64,000 nucleotides of DNA from Delftia sp. PS-11 (GTDB lineage Bacteria; Pseudomonadota; Gammaproteobacteria; Burkholderiales; Burkholderiaceae_C), in contig NZ_JACSYA010000030.1 in assembly GCF_029870285.1 (NCBI RefSeq), positions 1 through 64,000 on the forward strand. Reading direction: 5' to 3'. Shown here piece by piece: positions 50,635 through 59,523 of the stretch. The stretch's first letter is position 1. Each line of letters begins with the position of its first letter. The notes beneath the pieces were generated by a model. The model searched no databases and had not been told where the DNA came from. It saw only the letters and a program-made list of their open reading frames with translations. Position numbers and translations under genes: made by a program.

Positions 50635-51648
50635 ATGAAGGCATGGCCCACTGTTTCCCTTCCGCGCCGCAAGGCGATCCAGACCCTGGCCGTGGCCGCC
50701 TGCGCATTGTCGGGCGCCGCTGCGCTGCCGGCCCTGGCGCAGTCCGGCTGGCCCGCGCATCCGGTGCGCCTGATTGTGCCCTTTCCGGCCAGCGGCGCCA
50801 CTGACCTGGTGGCGCGCGTGGTCACGCAGCGCATGTCCCAGGAACTGGGCCAGCAGATGGTCATCGACAACCGGCCGGGCGCCGGCGGCACCATCGGCAC
50901 GGGCGAGGCCGCCAAGGCCGCGCCGGACGGCTATACGCTGCTGTTCACGACCAGCAGCACGCATGCGATATCGCCGCACCTGATGCCCCGGCTGGCCTAT
51001 AGGGCCGACAAGGACTTCACGCCGATTGCAGAGATCGGCGGCGCTGCCAGCATCCTGCTGGTCACGCCCTCGCTGCCGGTGCGCAATGTGCAGGAGCTGA
51101 TCGCCTACGCCAAGGCGCGCCCTGGCGCCCTCAACTACGCCAGCAGCGGCAACGGCACCATCGTGCATCTGAATACGGCGGCCTTCGCGGCACGCGCAGG
51201 CGTGCAGCTGACCCATGTGCCCTACAAGGGCACGGCCCAGTCCATCACCGACCTGTCGGCGGGCCAGGTGCATCTGCTGTTCGATTCCATCCCGACGGGC
51301 ATGCCCCATGTCGCCAGCGGCCGCCTGCGCGCGCTGGCCGTGACCGGCGAAAAGCGCAGCACGCTCGCGCCCGAGCTGCCCACGGTGGCCGAGTCTGGCC
51401 TGCCCGGCTATTCTTCAGTCACCTGGTTCGGCGTCTATGGTCCGGCCGGCATGAAGCCCGAGCTGGTGGCGCGGATCAACCAGGCCTTCAACAAGGCCAT
51501 ACAGCATTCCGAGGTGGTGGCCAGCCTGGCCCGGCAAGGGGTGGAGGCCGCGCAGCCGCGCACGCCCGCGCAGTTCGCTGCCATGGTGCAGGCCGACAGC
51601 GCCCGCTGGGCGCAGGTCATCAAGGACAACAAAATCACCCTCGACTAA
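50635..51648 (+). CDS. Bug-type (TctC) solute-binding protein
   Basis: A 337-residue receptor. A signal peptide covers about 1-36 (ending ALPALAQ). The mature protein has the Bug pattern VRLIVPFPASGATDLVARVV near residue 44, DNRPGAGGTIGTGEAAKAAPDG, THVPYKGTAQSITDLSAGQ and the usual end. AGGAG lies eight bases before the ATG. It is 15 bases before the gamma-glutamyltransferase gene, so it may bind a gamma-glutamyl compound or related acid. No membrane partner is encoded here. Confidence 0.92.
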   Translation: MKAWPTVSLPRRKAIQTLAVAACALSGAAALPALAQSGWPAHPVRLIVPFPASGATDLVARVVTQRMSQELGQQMVIDNRPGAGGTIGTGEAAKAAPDGYTLLFTTSSTHAISPHLMPRLAYRADKDFTPIAEIGGAASILLVTPSLPVRNVQELIAYAKARPGALNYASSGNGTIVHLNTAAFAARAGVQLTHVPYKGTAQSITDLSAGQVHLLFDSIPTGMPHVASGRLRALAVTGEKRSTLAPELPTVAESGLPGYSSVTWFGVYGPAGMKPELVARINQAFNKAIQHSEVVASLARQGVEAAQPRTPAQFAAMVQADSARWAQVIKDNKITLD

Positions 51649-51663
51649 CCTCTTTGCAGCGAC

Positions 51664-53265
51664 ATGACAAGCACTATCAAGGACTGGACACTTCCCTACG
51701 CCTCGCAACGCTCTCCGGTGCTGGGCCGCAACATGGTCTCGACCTCGCAGCCCCTGGCCGCGCAGGCCGGCCTGTCCATGCTGCTGGCTGGCGGCAATGC
51801 GATTGATGCGGCGATTGCCACGGCCATGGCGCTGACCGTGGTCGAGCCCACGGGCTGCGGCCTGGGCAGCGACGCCTTCTGCATTCTCTGGGATGGGCAG
51901 CAACTGCATGGCCTCAATGCCTCGGGCCGCTCGCCCCAGGCCTGGACGCCCGAGTACTTCGCCGCGCTGGGCGGCATCCCGGAAAAAGGCTGGAATGCCG
52001 TCACCGTGCCCGGCGCCGTTTCGGCCTGGGTGGAGCTGTCGCGGCGCTTTGGCAAGCTGCCTTTCGAGCAGTTGGCACAGCCCGCCATCCGCTATGCGCG
52101 CGAGGGTTTTGCAGTCTCGCCCACGATTGCCACGCTGTGGGCGCTGGGCGGCGCCAGGCTGGGCAGCCAGCCCGGCTTTACCGAATGCTTTCTGCCGGGC
52201 GGCCAGGCCCCCAGGGCCGGTGAGCTGTTTCGCAGCGAAGCCCATGCGCGCACGCTGGAGGAGATTGCCGCCACGCGGGGCGAGTCCTTTTACCGGGGGG
52301 CGCTGGCCCGCAGGATGGCTGCGCACTCGCAGGCCTGCGGCGGCGCCATGACCGAGGCCGATCTGGCCGCCCACCAGGCCGACTGGGTGGGCACGGTCTC
52401 GCAGAAATTCGGCGATTCGGTGATCCACGAGATCCCTCCCAACGGGCAAGGCATCGCGGCGCTGATGGCGCTGGGCATGCTCGACGCCGCAGGCGTGGGC
52501 AGCGATCCGCTGGACAGCGTGCAGTCCGTGCATCTGCAGGTCGAGGCCATGAAGCTGGCCCTGGCCGACCTGCACCAGTACAACGCCGACGGTGACCACA
52601 TGCGCGTGCAGCCGGCCCATCTGCTGGACCCCGGCTACCTGCGCGAGCGTGCACAGCTCATCGACCGCGAGCGCGCCAGCGCGCCCACCTATGGCGCGCC
52701 GCGCCCCGGCGGCACGGTCTACCTGGCAGCGGCCGATGCCAGCGGCATGATGGTTTCGTTCATCCAGTCCAACTACATGGGCTTTGGCTCGGGCGTGGTC
52801 GTGCCGGGCACGGGCATCAGCCTGCAGAACCGGGGCCACGGCTTTACCACCGAAGCGGGCCATGCCAACGAGGTCGGTCCGCGCAAGCGTCCCTCGCACA
52901 CCATCATCCCGGCCTTCGCCATGCATGCCGACGGCACGCCGCAGATGGCCTTCGGCGTCATGGGCGGCCCTATGCAAAGCCAGGGCCACCTGCAGATGGC
53001 CCTGCGCGTGCTGCGCTACGGCCAAAACCCCCAGGCCGCAGCCGATGCGCCGCGCTGGCGCGTGACGGGCGGCAAGGGCGTGGCCGTGGAGCCCGCCTTC
53101 GATCCCGGCGTGGTGGCTGCGCTGCGCGCGCGCGGCCATGAGGTCACGGTCGAGGAAGGGCACGGCGTTTTCGCCTTCGGCGGCGCGCAGCTGGTGCTGC
53201 GCGATGGCGGCCACTACATCGGCGGCTCCGACCCGCGCAAGGACGGGGGCGTGGTGGCGTTCTGA
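51664..53265 (+). CDS. Gamma-glutamyltransferase family protein (YwrD-like)
   Basis: A 533-residue N-terminal nucleophile hydrolase. Self-cleavage should occur before Thr351 in GGTVYLAAADASG; Tyr replaces the His of the classical TTH motif. GNAIDAAIATAMALTVVEP near residue 43 and GPMQSQGHLQMALRVL near 443 are family signatures. It lacks a signal peptide, unlike periplasmic GGT. It most resembles cytoplasmic YwrD-like proteins of uncertain substrate. It follows the Bug gene by 15 bases. Confidence 0.86.
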   Translation: MTSTIKDWTLPYASQRSPVLGRNMVSTSQPLAAQAGLSMLLAGGNAIDAAIATAMALTVVEPTGCGLGSDAFCILWDGQQLHGLNASGRSPQAWTPEYFAALGGIPEKGWNAVTVPGAVSAWVELSRRFGKLPFEQLAQPAIRYAREGFAVSPTIATLWALGGARLGSQPGFTECFLPGGQAPRAGELFRSEAHARTLEEIAATRGESFYRGALARRMAAHSQACGGAMTEADLAAHQADWVGTVSQKFGDSVIHEIPPNGQGIAALMALGMLDAAGVGSDPLDSVQSVHLQVEAMKLALADLHQYNADGDHMRVQPAHLLDPGYLRERAQLIDRERASAPTYGAPRPGGTVYLAAADASGMMVSFIQSNYMGFGSGVVVPGTGISLQNRGHGFTTEAGHANEVGPRKRPSHTIIPAFAMHADGTPQMAFGVMGGPMQSQGHLQMALRVLRYGQNPQAAADAPRWRVTGGKGVAVEPAFDPGVVAALRARGHEVTVEEGHGVFAFGGAQLVLRDGGHYIGGSDPRKDGGVVAF

Positions 53266-53284
53266 GCGGGCGGCGCTTCGCTCT

Positions 53285-53926
53285 TCAGTCCCAGTGCAGC
53301 ACCCAGTCGGCCCGCTCGCGCGTGGCGGCGATGCGCTGCGCGTTGGGGCTGTCCACGCGCGCCATCCAGTCGCGCGCGGCCTGCGGGCTGCGGCCATGGA
53401 GCGCATGGCGGCGTGCCAGCCGGCTGGTGCGCAAGGCCTCGTCGGTTTGCACATACCAGACCTCGTCGAGCAGGGCGCGCACGGCATGCCAGTGCGTGCC
53501 CGGCGCGTCCTGCGCATCCATCAGCAGGTAGTTGCCTTCGGTGATGACCAGCGTCGCCTCGGGCGCGATGGCAATCGCGCCTGCCACGGGCTCCTCGATG
53601 GCGCGCCGGAATTCGGGCGCGTAGATGATGTCCTGGGAGGCGTGCGCACGCAGGCGGCGCAGCAGGGCCACATAACCGGCCGAGTCGAAGGTGTCGGGCG
53701 CGCCCTTGCGCTGGGCACGGCCCAGGCGTTCGAGCAGGCTCTGCGCCAGATGGAAGCCATCCATGGGCACGGCGGCTGCCAGCGGACCCAGCGCCTGCAG
53801 CAGCGCGGCGCAGACCGTGCTTTTACCCGCTCCCGGCGGACCTGCCAGCCCCAGCAGCCGCCGCTGGCCGGATTGGGCCAATGCGCGGGCGCGGGCCAGT
53901 GCCTGGGGCGGCAGTGCGGGCTTCAT
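53285..53926 (-). CDS. P-loop sugar kinase (FrcK-like nucleoside/nucleotide kinase family)
   Basis: A 213-residue kinase with Walker A LAGPPGAGKST near 28-38, then MDGFHLAQSLLE and a lid with RRHALHGRSP. Relatives include FrcK of the rhizobial fructose transporter operon. It is the last gene of the sugar ABC operon, overlapping the epimerase gene by four bases (ATGA), so it probably phosphorylates the epimerised ketose. The substrate is inferred. Confidence 0.8.
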   Translation of the reverse strand: MKPALPPQALARARALAQSGQRRLLGLAGPPGAGKSTVCAALLQALGPLAAAVPMDGFHLAQSLLERLGRAQRKGAPDTFDSAGYVALLRRLRAHASQDIIYAPEFRRAIEEPVAGAIAIAPEATLVITEGNYLLMDAQDAPGTHWHAVRALLDEVWYVQTDEALRTSRLARRHALHGRSPQAARDWMARVDSPNAQRIAATRERADWVLHWD

Positions 53927-54795
53927 GGCCTGGCGCGCCCGTGTGCCTGGGCCAGCCCCTCGGCCATGAAGCCGTGCGCATGCCGGGCCAGGTCCATGCC
54001 GTCGTCCCAGAGGTTGCGCCAGATGCCCAGCGCGTTCGATAGCTGCTCGTTGACGACGGACGAGGAAAAGCTCTCGAAGGTCACGGTGCCCCGGTAGCCG
54101 ATCCGGGCGAGCGCATCGAAGAAGCGGGTGAAGTCGATATGGCCCGAGCCCAGGTAGCCACGGTGGTTTTCGCCGATATGCACATAGCCCAGCCGGTCGC
54201 CGCAGGCCAGCACGGGGGTGGCGAGATCGGCCTCCTCGATATTCATGTGGTAAGTGTCCAGGTGCACGCACAGATTGGCGCAGCCGGCCTCGTCGATGAA
54301 CTCCAGTGCCTGCGCGGCGGTGTTGAGCACATGGCTTTCGTAGCGGTTGACGACCTCCAGCCCGAGCGTGACGCCGCGCTCGCCCGCGAAGTCGGCCACG
54401 CGCCGCAGGGCTTCGAGCGCGTGGCGGCGGCCCTGCGGCGAGCAGGGATGGCCGTATTTCGCCATGGCGCTGTAGAGGACGCCGCCGAAGTAGCGGCCGC
54501 CGATGCGCTGGGTGATGTCGATGCCTTCCTGCAGCATGGCGATGCCGCGCGCGACCACGGCGGGGTCTTCGCTGGAGACATCGGCATCGAAGGTCAGGCC
54601 GCGCGAGCAGCCCACGGCCAGCCCGTGCTCCTGCAGCAGGTCGCGGGTCAGCGCCAGGTCCATGATGCGGGGACCGTGCAGCGACAGCTCGACCAGGCCG
54701 TAGCCGGCCTGGTGCGTCTGCGCGATGACATGGCGGATGGACTGCGGCGAGAGGTCGCCGGCCCAGACGAGTGCGTGGATGCCGAGCTGGTTCAT
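53923..54795 (-). CDS. D-tagatose/D-psicose 3-epimerase family
   Basis: A 290-residue TIM-barrel epimerase. Metal ligands match P. cichorii D-tagatose 3-epimerase (Glu152, Asp185, His211, Glu246) at a constant offset of five: Glu147 in GLEVVNRYE, Asp180 in HLDTYHMN, His206 in YVHIGENHRG and Glu241 in TFESFSSS. It should interconvert ketoses such as D-psicose and D-fructose, or a related pair. It overlaps both neighbouring genes by four bases. The exact ketose pair is unproven. Confidence 0.87.
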   Translation of the reverse strand: MNQLGIHALVWAGDLSPQSIRHVIAQTHQAGYGLVELSLHGPRIMDLALTRDLLQEHGLAVGCSRGLTFDADVSSEDPAVVARGIAMLQEGIDITQRIGGRYFGGVLYSAMAKYGHPCSPQGRRHALEALRRVADFAGERGVTLGLEVVNRYESHVLNTAAQALEFIDEAGCANLCVHLDTYHMNIEEADLATPVLACGDRLGYVHIGENHRGYLGSGHIDFTRFFDALARIGYRGTVTFESFSSSVVNEQLSNALGIWRNLWDDGMDLARHAHGFMAEGLAQAHGRARP

Positions 54796-55814
54796 GGTGG
54801 ACAAGGAGGTGTGGACGTGGAAGGGCGCTGGCGGCCGGTGCGGCCCCGCCAGCGGGCGAGCAGATGGCGTGCGGCCATGGCGGCGATCATGGTGGCGCCC
54901 CACAGGGCCTGGGTGAGGTGGGCATTGGCGCCCAGCAGGTTCACGCCGCTGGAGATGACCTGCAGGATCAGCAGGGCGACGAACAGGCCGCCGACCTTGC
55001 CGAAGCCGCCCATGGGATCGGTGCCGCCCAGGATGGCCGCCAGCACGGTGACCAGCAGGTAGGACTGCGCGTAGCCTGCGCTGGCGGAGTTGAAGCGCAG
55101 CATCATCAGCACGGCGGCGACCCAGCACAGCAGCGTGGACAGGGTATAGACGCCGATGAGCACACGGCGCGTATCGATGCCCGCAAAGCGCGCGGCCTCG
55201 GCATTGGAGCCGGCCATGCAGATGGCCAGCCCGTGGCGTGTGCGGCCCAGGTACAGGCCCAGCGCTGCGCAGGTGGCGGCGAAGACCCAGAACGGCGCAG
55301 GGATGCCCAGCCACTGCCCGGCGCCCAGGGCCTGGAAGGCTTCGGGAAAGCCGGAGATGGGCCGGCCGCGCGTGAGCCAGACGCACAGGCCGTTGAACAG
55401 CGACATGGTGCCCAGGGTGACCAGAATGGGGTGGGCGTTGACGCTGGCGACCAGCCAGCCGCTGGCCAGGCCCGCCAGCAGGCTGACCATGGCGCCAGCG
55501 GCCAGCGCCGCGAGGATGAGCAGGCCCGCGTGCCCCGACAGATCGATGCCGAGCGCGCCCAGCCCGCCCACCAGCACCCAGGCCATGGCCAGGCCCGCCA
55601 TGTTGGCGCTGGCCACCACGGCCAGGTTGATGCCGCCACTGACCAGCGCCAGCATCTGGGCCAGCGCCAGCAGGCCCAGCTCGGGAATCTGCATCAGTAC
55701 CGACTGCAGCGTGCCCAGCGTGGCAAAGCGCCCGGGCAGCAGCAGCGTGAAGACCGCGCACACCAGCGCCAGCAGTGCCAGCAGGCCCCATGGAGCGCCG
55801 CCCGCGCGCTTCAT
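54792..55814 (-). CDS. Sugar ABC transporter permease (first)
   Basis: A 340-residue RbsC-type permease with eight to ten membrane helices. The EAA-like cytoplasmic loop includes GLAICMAGSNAEAARFAGIDTRRVLIGVY near residue 195. It overlaps the epimerase gene and the second permease by four bases each. It forms the channel with the second permease, an arrangement seen in Lsr- and Rha-type transporters that carry two distinct permeases. Confidence 0.92.
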   Translation of the reverse strand: MKRAGGAPWGLLALLALVCAVFTLLLPGRFATLGTLQSVLMQIPELGLLALAQMLALVSGGINLAVVASANMAGLAMAWVLVGGLGALGIDLSGHAGLLILAALAAGAMVSLLAGLASGWLVASVNAHPILVTLGTMSLFNGLCVWLTRGRPISGFPEAFQALGAGQWLGIPAPFWVFAATCAALGLYLGRTRHGLAICMAGSNAEAARFAGIDTRRVLIGVYTLSTLLCWVAAVLMMLRFNSASAGYAQSYLLVTVLAAILGGTDPMGGFGKVGGLFVALLILQVISSGVNLLGANAHLTQALWGATMIAAMAARHLLARWRGRTGRQRPSTSTPPCPP

Positions 55815-56824
55815 CGTGCGGCCCCCGCTCCCGCTCCCGCCAGCGCCATGGCCGGCCCTTGGCGCCGCAGCCCCGTTGCCGCCGCGCAGGCCAGCACGAC
55901 GGCGCCGAGCAGTACCTGAAAGACGTAGGGCGATACGCCGGCCAGGTTCAGGCCATTGCGCAGCACGGCCAGCAGCAGCACGCCCATCAGCACGCCGCCG
56001 ACACTGCCCCTGCCACCCGTCAGGCTGGCGCCGCCGAGCACGGCGGCCGCAAGCACGAACAGCTCTGTGCCGACCAGCGCATTGGGCACCGATTCACCCA
56101 CGCGGTGGGCCTGCACCAGCCCCGCCAGGGCCGCCATCAGGCCCAGCCAGCCGTAGGCCACGCCCTGCATGGCGCCCAGTCCGATGCCCATGCGGTGCGC
56201 TGCCTCGGGGTTGCCTCCGAAGGCGTAGAGCCGCCGCCCCAGCGCGCTGTGCCCCAGCAGCAGCGCCGTGAGCAGCGCGACCAGGGTGGCCACGGCGATG
56301 GGCAGCGTCAGGCGCACGGTGTCCGCGCCGCCCGTGCCCGCGAACCGGGCCAGCACCAGGGGCTGGCTCCACCATGCCGGCAGATCGTAGATGGAGCGGC
56401 CGCCCGTGGCGTGCATCAGCAGCGCGAAATACAGGTTCAGCGTGGAGATGGTGATGACGATCGAGGTGGCACGCAGCCTGTGCACCAGCAGCGCATTGAA
56501 GCCGCCCAGCGCCAGCCCGGCTCCCAGGCCCAGGGCCAGGGCCGCCACGGGGGGCCAGCCCAGGCGTGCTGCGGCATGGGCTGCGAGGTATTGCGCGACG
56601 GTCGCAGTGGCGGCGAACGAGATGTCAATGCCGCCAGCGACCAGCACGACCAGCAGGCCCACAGCCATGATGGCCGTTACCGATGCGCCCTCGGCCAGGT
56701 CCATCCAGTTGCCCAGGCTCCAGAAGCCCGGCGCCAGGGTGCCGAACAGCAGCGAGATCAGTGCCAGGGCTGCGCCCAGCCGGGCGGCGTGGCTGCGCGC
56801 CAGGGCGTGCAGGCGTTCAGGCAT
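55811..56824 (-). CDS. Sugar ABC transporter permease (second)
   Basis: A 337-residue RbsC-type permease. LVVLVAGGIDISFAATATVAQYLAA near residue 55 and LGRRLYAFGGNPEAAHRMGI near 190 are family marks. It starts inside the ATPase gene by eight bases. The ATG at 56824 is preferred over an upstream frame to 56941. It probably heterodimerises with the first permease. Confidence 0.92.
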   Translation of the reverse strand: MPERLHALARSHAARLGAALALISLLFGTLAPGFWSLGNWMDLAEGASVTAIMAVGLLVVLVAGGIDISFAATATVAQYLAAHAAARLGWPPVAALALGLGAGLALGGFNALLVHRLRATSIVITISTLNLYFALLMHATGGRSIYDLPAWWSQPLVLARFAGTGGADTVRLTLPIAVATLVALLTALLLGHSALGRRLYAFGGNPEAAHRMGIGLGAMQGVAYGWLGLMAALAGLVQAHRVGESVPNALVGTELFVLAAAVLGGASLTGGRGSVGGVLMGVLLLAVLRNGLNLAGVSPYVFQVLLGAVVLACAAATGLRRQGPAMALAGAGAGAAR

Positions 56825-58328
56825 GGATGGCCCTCTCGGCGTCTGCCAGGGCATGTCGGCCCGGCACGAATTCGCCCACGATGCGGCCGCCGCGCATGTG
56901 CAGCACGCGGTCGCAGTGGGCAAAGACCTCGGCCACTTCATCCGAGATCATGAGCACGGCCATGCCCTGGTCCGCCAGCCGGTGCACGATGTCGAAGATG
57001 CCCTGCCGGTTGCCGATGTCCACGCCGACGGTCGGCGAGTCGAGGATCAGCAGGCGCGGGCCGGTGGCCAGCCACTTGGCCAGCACCACGCGCTGCGCGT
57101 TGCCGCCCGACAGCTGGTGAACAGGCGCATCCAGCGCGGGAATGCGAATCTGCAGCCGGTCGCGCCACCCGGCGGCCGCCGTGGCGCGGCGCGCCAGAGG
57201 CAGCCAGCCGAGCCGGCCCGACAGCCGGGGCAGCACGGCCTGCACCAGGTTGTCCTGCACGGACTGGCGCATGTCCAGGCCGAGGCACTGGCGGTCTTCG
57301 GGCACATAGGCAATGCCAGCGGCCATGGCGTCGCGGTTGCTGCGCAGGGACAGCGCCTGGCCGTCCAGGCGGATGCTGCCGCGCCCGGGCGGGCGCATGC
57401 CGAACAGGCCCAGCGCGAGTTCGGTGCGCCCGGCTCCGAGCAGGCCGGCCAGGCCGACGACTTCGCCGGCGCGCACGTCGAAGCTGATGTCCGTGTATTC
57501 GCCGTCGCGGCCCAGGCCGCGCACCTGCAGCAGGGCAGGCGCTGCGCCCATGTCGCGGGCATGGATGCGCCCGGCCACCTCATGGCCCGTCATCAGGGCC
57601 GCCAGGCGCCGGGTCGACATCTGCGCTGCGGGCCAGGTGCCGAGCTTGCAGCCGTCGCGCAGCACAGTGACGCGTTCGGCGATTTCCATGACCTCGTCGA
57701 GCTTGTGGCTGACAAAGACGATGGCAATGCCATCGGCCTTGAGCCTGCGCACCACGGCTAGCAGCGCATCGACCTCGGCGCGCGTGAGCGAGGCGGTGGG
57801 CTCGTCCATGAACAGCAGCCGCGCCCGGGCCGCGATGCCCCGGCAGATGGCCACGAGCTGGCGGCCCGCGATGGGCAGCTCGCCAACGGGCGCATCCAGC
57901 GGCAAGGCAATGCCCAGGCGCTGCATCACCGCCTGCGCGGCCTCGCGCTGGCGCGCTGGCCGCGCCGGCGCCCACCAGCGGCCCATGGCCTGGTCAAAAG
58001 CGATGTTCTCCGCGACGCTGAGGTTGGGAAACAGCGACAGGTCCTGGTAGATGACCTGAATGCCCAGCGCCCTGGCCTGCGCAGGGCCGAGCCGGGCCAC
58101 AGTCCGGCCGCCGATCTCGATGCGCCCGCCCGGCTGCGGCGCATGCACGCCGCTGAGCACCTTGATCGTGGTGCTCTTGCCGCTGCCGTTGCCGCCCATC
58201 AGGCAATGGACTTCGCCGGGCATGACATCCCAGTCCAGCGACTGCAGCGCCGTGGCGCCGCCAAAGCGCACGGTGACCGCCTGCAGCCGCACCAGAGGCC
58301 CTTCGGATGCGCAGGTGCCGGGCTGCAT
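56817..58328 (-). CDS. Sugar ABC transporter ATPase (RbsA-like, two domains)
   Basis: A 503-residue tandem ATPase. The first Walker A is MGGNGSGKST near 45 and its Walker B is LLFMDEPTASLTRA near 170, but its signature is LPIAGRQL, far from LSGGQ. The second domain has GLLGAGRTEL (the usual degenerate Walker A), a good signature QLSGGNAQR near 405, and a Walker B of LILDSPTVGVD in which Ser replaces the catalytic Glu. Each half is thus incomplete in a complementary way, so hydrolysis is probably asymmetric. It lies 14 bases from the binding-protein gene. Confidence 0.93.
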   Translation of the reverse strand: MQPGTCASEGPLVRLQAVTVRFGGATALQSLDWDVMPGEVHCLMGGNGSGKSTTIKVLSGVHAPQPGGRIEIGGRTVARLGPAQARALGIQVIYQDLSLFPNLSVAENIAFDQAMGRWWAPARPARQREAAQAVMQRLGIALPLDAPVGELPIAGRQLVAICRGIAARARLLFMDEPTASLTRAEVDALLAVVRRLKADGIAIVFVSHKLDEVMEIAERVTVLRDGCKLGTWPAAQMSTRRLAALMTGHEVAGRIHARDMGAAPALLQVRGLGRDGEYTDISFDVRAGEVVGLAGLLGAGRTELALGLFGMRPPGRGSIRLDGQALSLRSNRDAMAAGIAYVPEDRQCLGLDMRQSVQDNLVQAVLPRLSGRLGWLPLARRATAAAGWRDRLQIRIPALDAPVHQLSGGNAQRVVLAKWLATGPRLLILDSPTVGVDIGNRQGIFDIVHRLADQGMAVLMISDEVAEVFAHCDRVLHMRGGRIVGEFVPGRHALADAERAIHA

Positions 58329-58342
58329 GGGGCGGGCGCCGT

Positions 58343-59341
58343 TTACAGCCCCAGGGCGACCAGCCGGTCGATGGTCTGCCGGTTGATCGCCTCCAGCTTC
58401 TGGCCCTGGATATTGCGGCGTTCCCGGTCCACCTGCACCTTGCCCAGGCCCGGCAGCTCCATGCCGTCCACGGGCTCGCGGCCATCGATCAGCATCTTGC
58501 CCACATGCACGATCACCTCGCCAGCCAGGGCCGGGTTCCAGATGAAGCCTTCGCGGATGACGCCATCCCTGACCAGCTTGGCACCCTGGCCGGGAGAGAA
58601 GGAACCCACCACGGCAATCCGGTCTGCCTTGCGCGCATCGGCCACCGCGCGGCCCGCTCCGATGGGGCCCTGGCTGCCGAAGGCCAGAAAGCCCCTGATG
58701 TCCGGGTGCGCGCGCATCAGGTCCTGTGCCGTGCGGTAGGACTCGTCCAGGCTTTCGGCCACGCCAAAGCGCTCCGAGACCTGCTGCATCCGGGGCCAGT
58801 GCTTTTTCTGGTGGGCGATGGCCGCGTCCGCCCAGGCGTTGTGCAGCGGCACGGTCAGCGAGCCGACGAAGACCGCGTACCGGCCCTCGCCGCCCATGGA
58901 ACGGGCCAGGCTTTCCATGTGGCGCTCGCCAAAGCCCTGCACCGTGCTCAGTTCGATGTTCCAGTCGGCGCCTTTCTGGCCGGGCGATTCATGCGTGAGC
59001 ACCTTGATGCCGGCGCTGCGCGCGCGCCGGAACACGGGCTCCAGCGCCTGGGCGTCATTGGGCACGACGGCAATGATCTTGCTGCGCCGCGCGATCAGGT
59101 CTTCCACGGCACGCACCTGCTGGGCCGCGTCGGCTTCGGTGGGACCGACCATGCCGCTTTCGATGCCCAGCTCGCGGCCGGCCTTCTTGATGCCGGCCTC
59201 CATGGCGTTGAACCAGGGGATGCCGCCGATCTTGGCGACCACCGAGACATCCTCTGCGCCTGCCGTGCCGGCCAGCAGGGCCAGAGAGCATGCCGCGAGC
59301 GTGTGCTGCAGCCGGTGCCATTGCCACCCATGTCTTGCCAT
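58343..59341 (-). CDS. Periplasmic sugar-binding protein (LsrB/RhaS-like)
   Basis: A 332-residue periplasmic binding protein. A signal peptide spans about 1-29 (ending GTAGAE). The mature start VVAKIGGIPWFNAMEAGIKKAGRELGI is typical of the LsrB-like set, followed by TEADAAQQVRAVEDLIARR. Its ligand is more likely a rare sugar than AI-2, because an epimerase and kinase are co-encoded. The palindromic operator at 59361 lies 20 bases before its ATG. Confidence 0.88.
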   Translation of the reverse strand: MARHGWQWHRLQHTLAACSLALLAGTAGAEDVSVVAKIGGIPWFNAMEAGIKKAGRELGIESGMVGPTEADAAQQVRAVEDLIARRSKIIAVVPNDAQALEPVFRRARSAGIKVLTHESPGQKGADWNIELSTVQGFGERHMESLARSMGGEGRYAVFVGSLTVPLHNAWADAAIAHQKKHWPRMQQVSERFGVAESLDESYRTAQDLMRAHPDIRGFLAFGSQGPIGAGRAVADARKADRIAVVGSFSPGQGAKLVRDGVIREGFIWNPALAGEVIVHVGKMLIDGREPVDGMELPGLGKVQVDRERRNIQGQKLEAINRQTIDRLVALGL

Positions 59342-59360
59342 GTTGAAACCCTTTCACGCA

Positions 59361-59384
59361 GTTTGCACAATCGATTGTGCAAAC
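59361..59384. promoter_or_regulatory. Perfect 24-bp palindrome, LacI-family operator
   Basis: The half-site GTTTGCACAATC is followed by its exact inverse, with CG at the centre as in most LacI-family operators. It lies between the divergent binding-protein and lacI genes. On the minus strand a -10 element TATAGT (59388-59383) abuts it, so a bound repressor would cover the transcription start of the transporter operon. Confidence 0.85.
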
Positions 59385-59523
59385 TATAGCCACGCATGCT
59401 GCCAGGGCAGTTGCGGGATTTCCCGCAAGGCGGCTGAGCCGCTGCGCCGAGCGCCGCTGCACTTGCCGCTACGATGACCATGCAGCGCCTTGTCCCCCGG
59501 CAGGGCCATCTCTTTGCCGCCCC

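Noticed and set aside
58343..59341. AI-2 (LsrB) quorum-signal receptor
   Set aside because: The fold is LsrB-like, but the operon carries a ketose epimerase and FrcK-like kinase and no lsrF, lsrG or lsrK; a sugar ligand is more likely.
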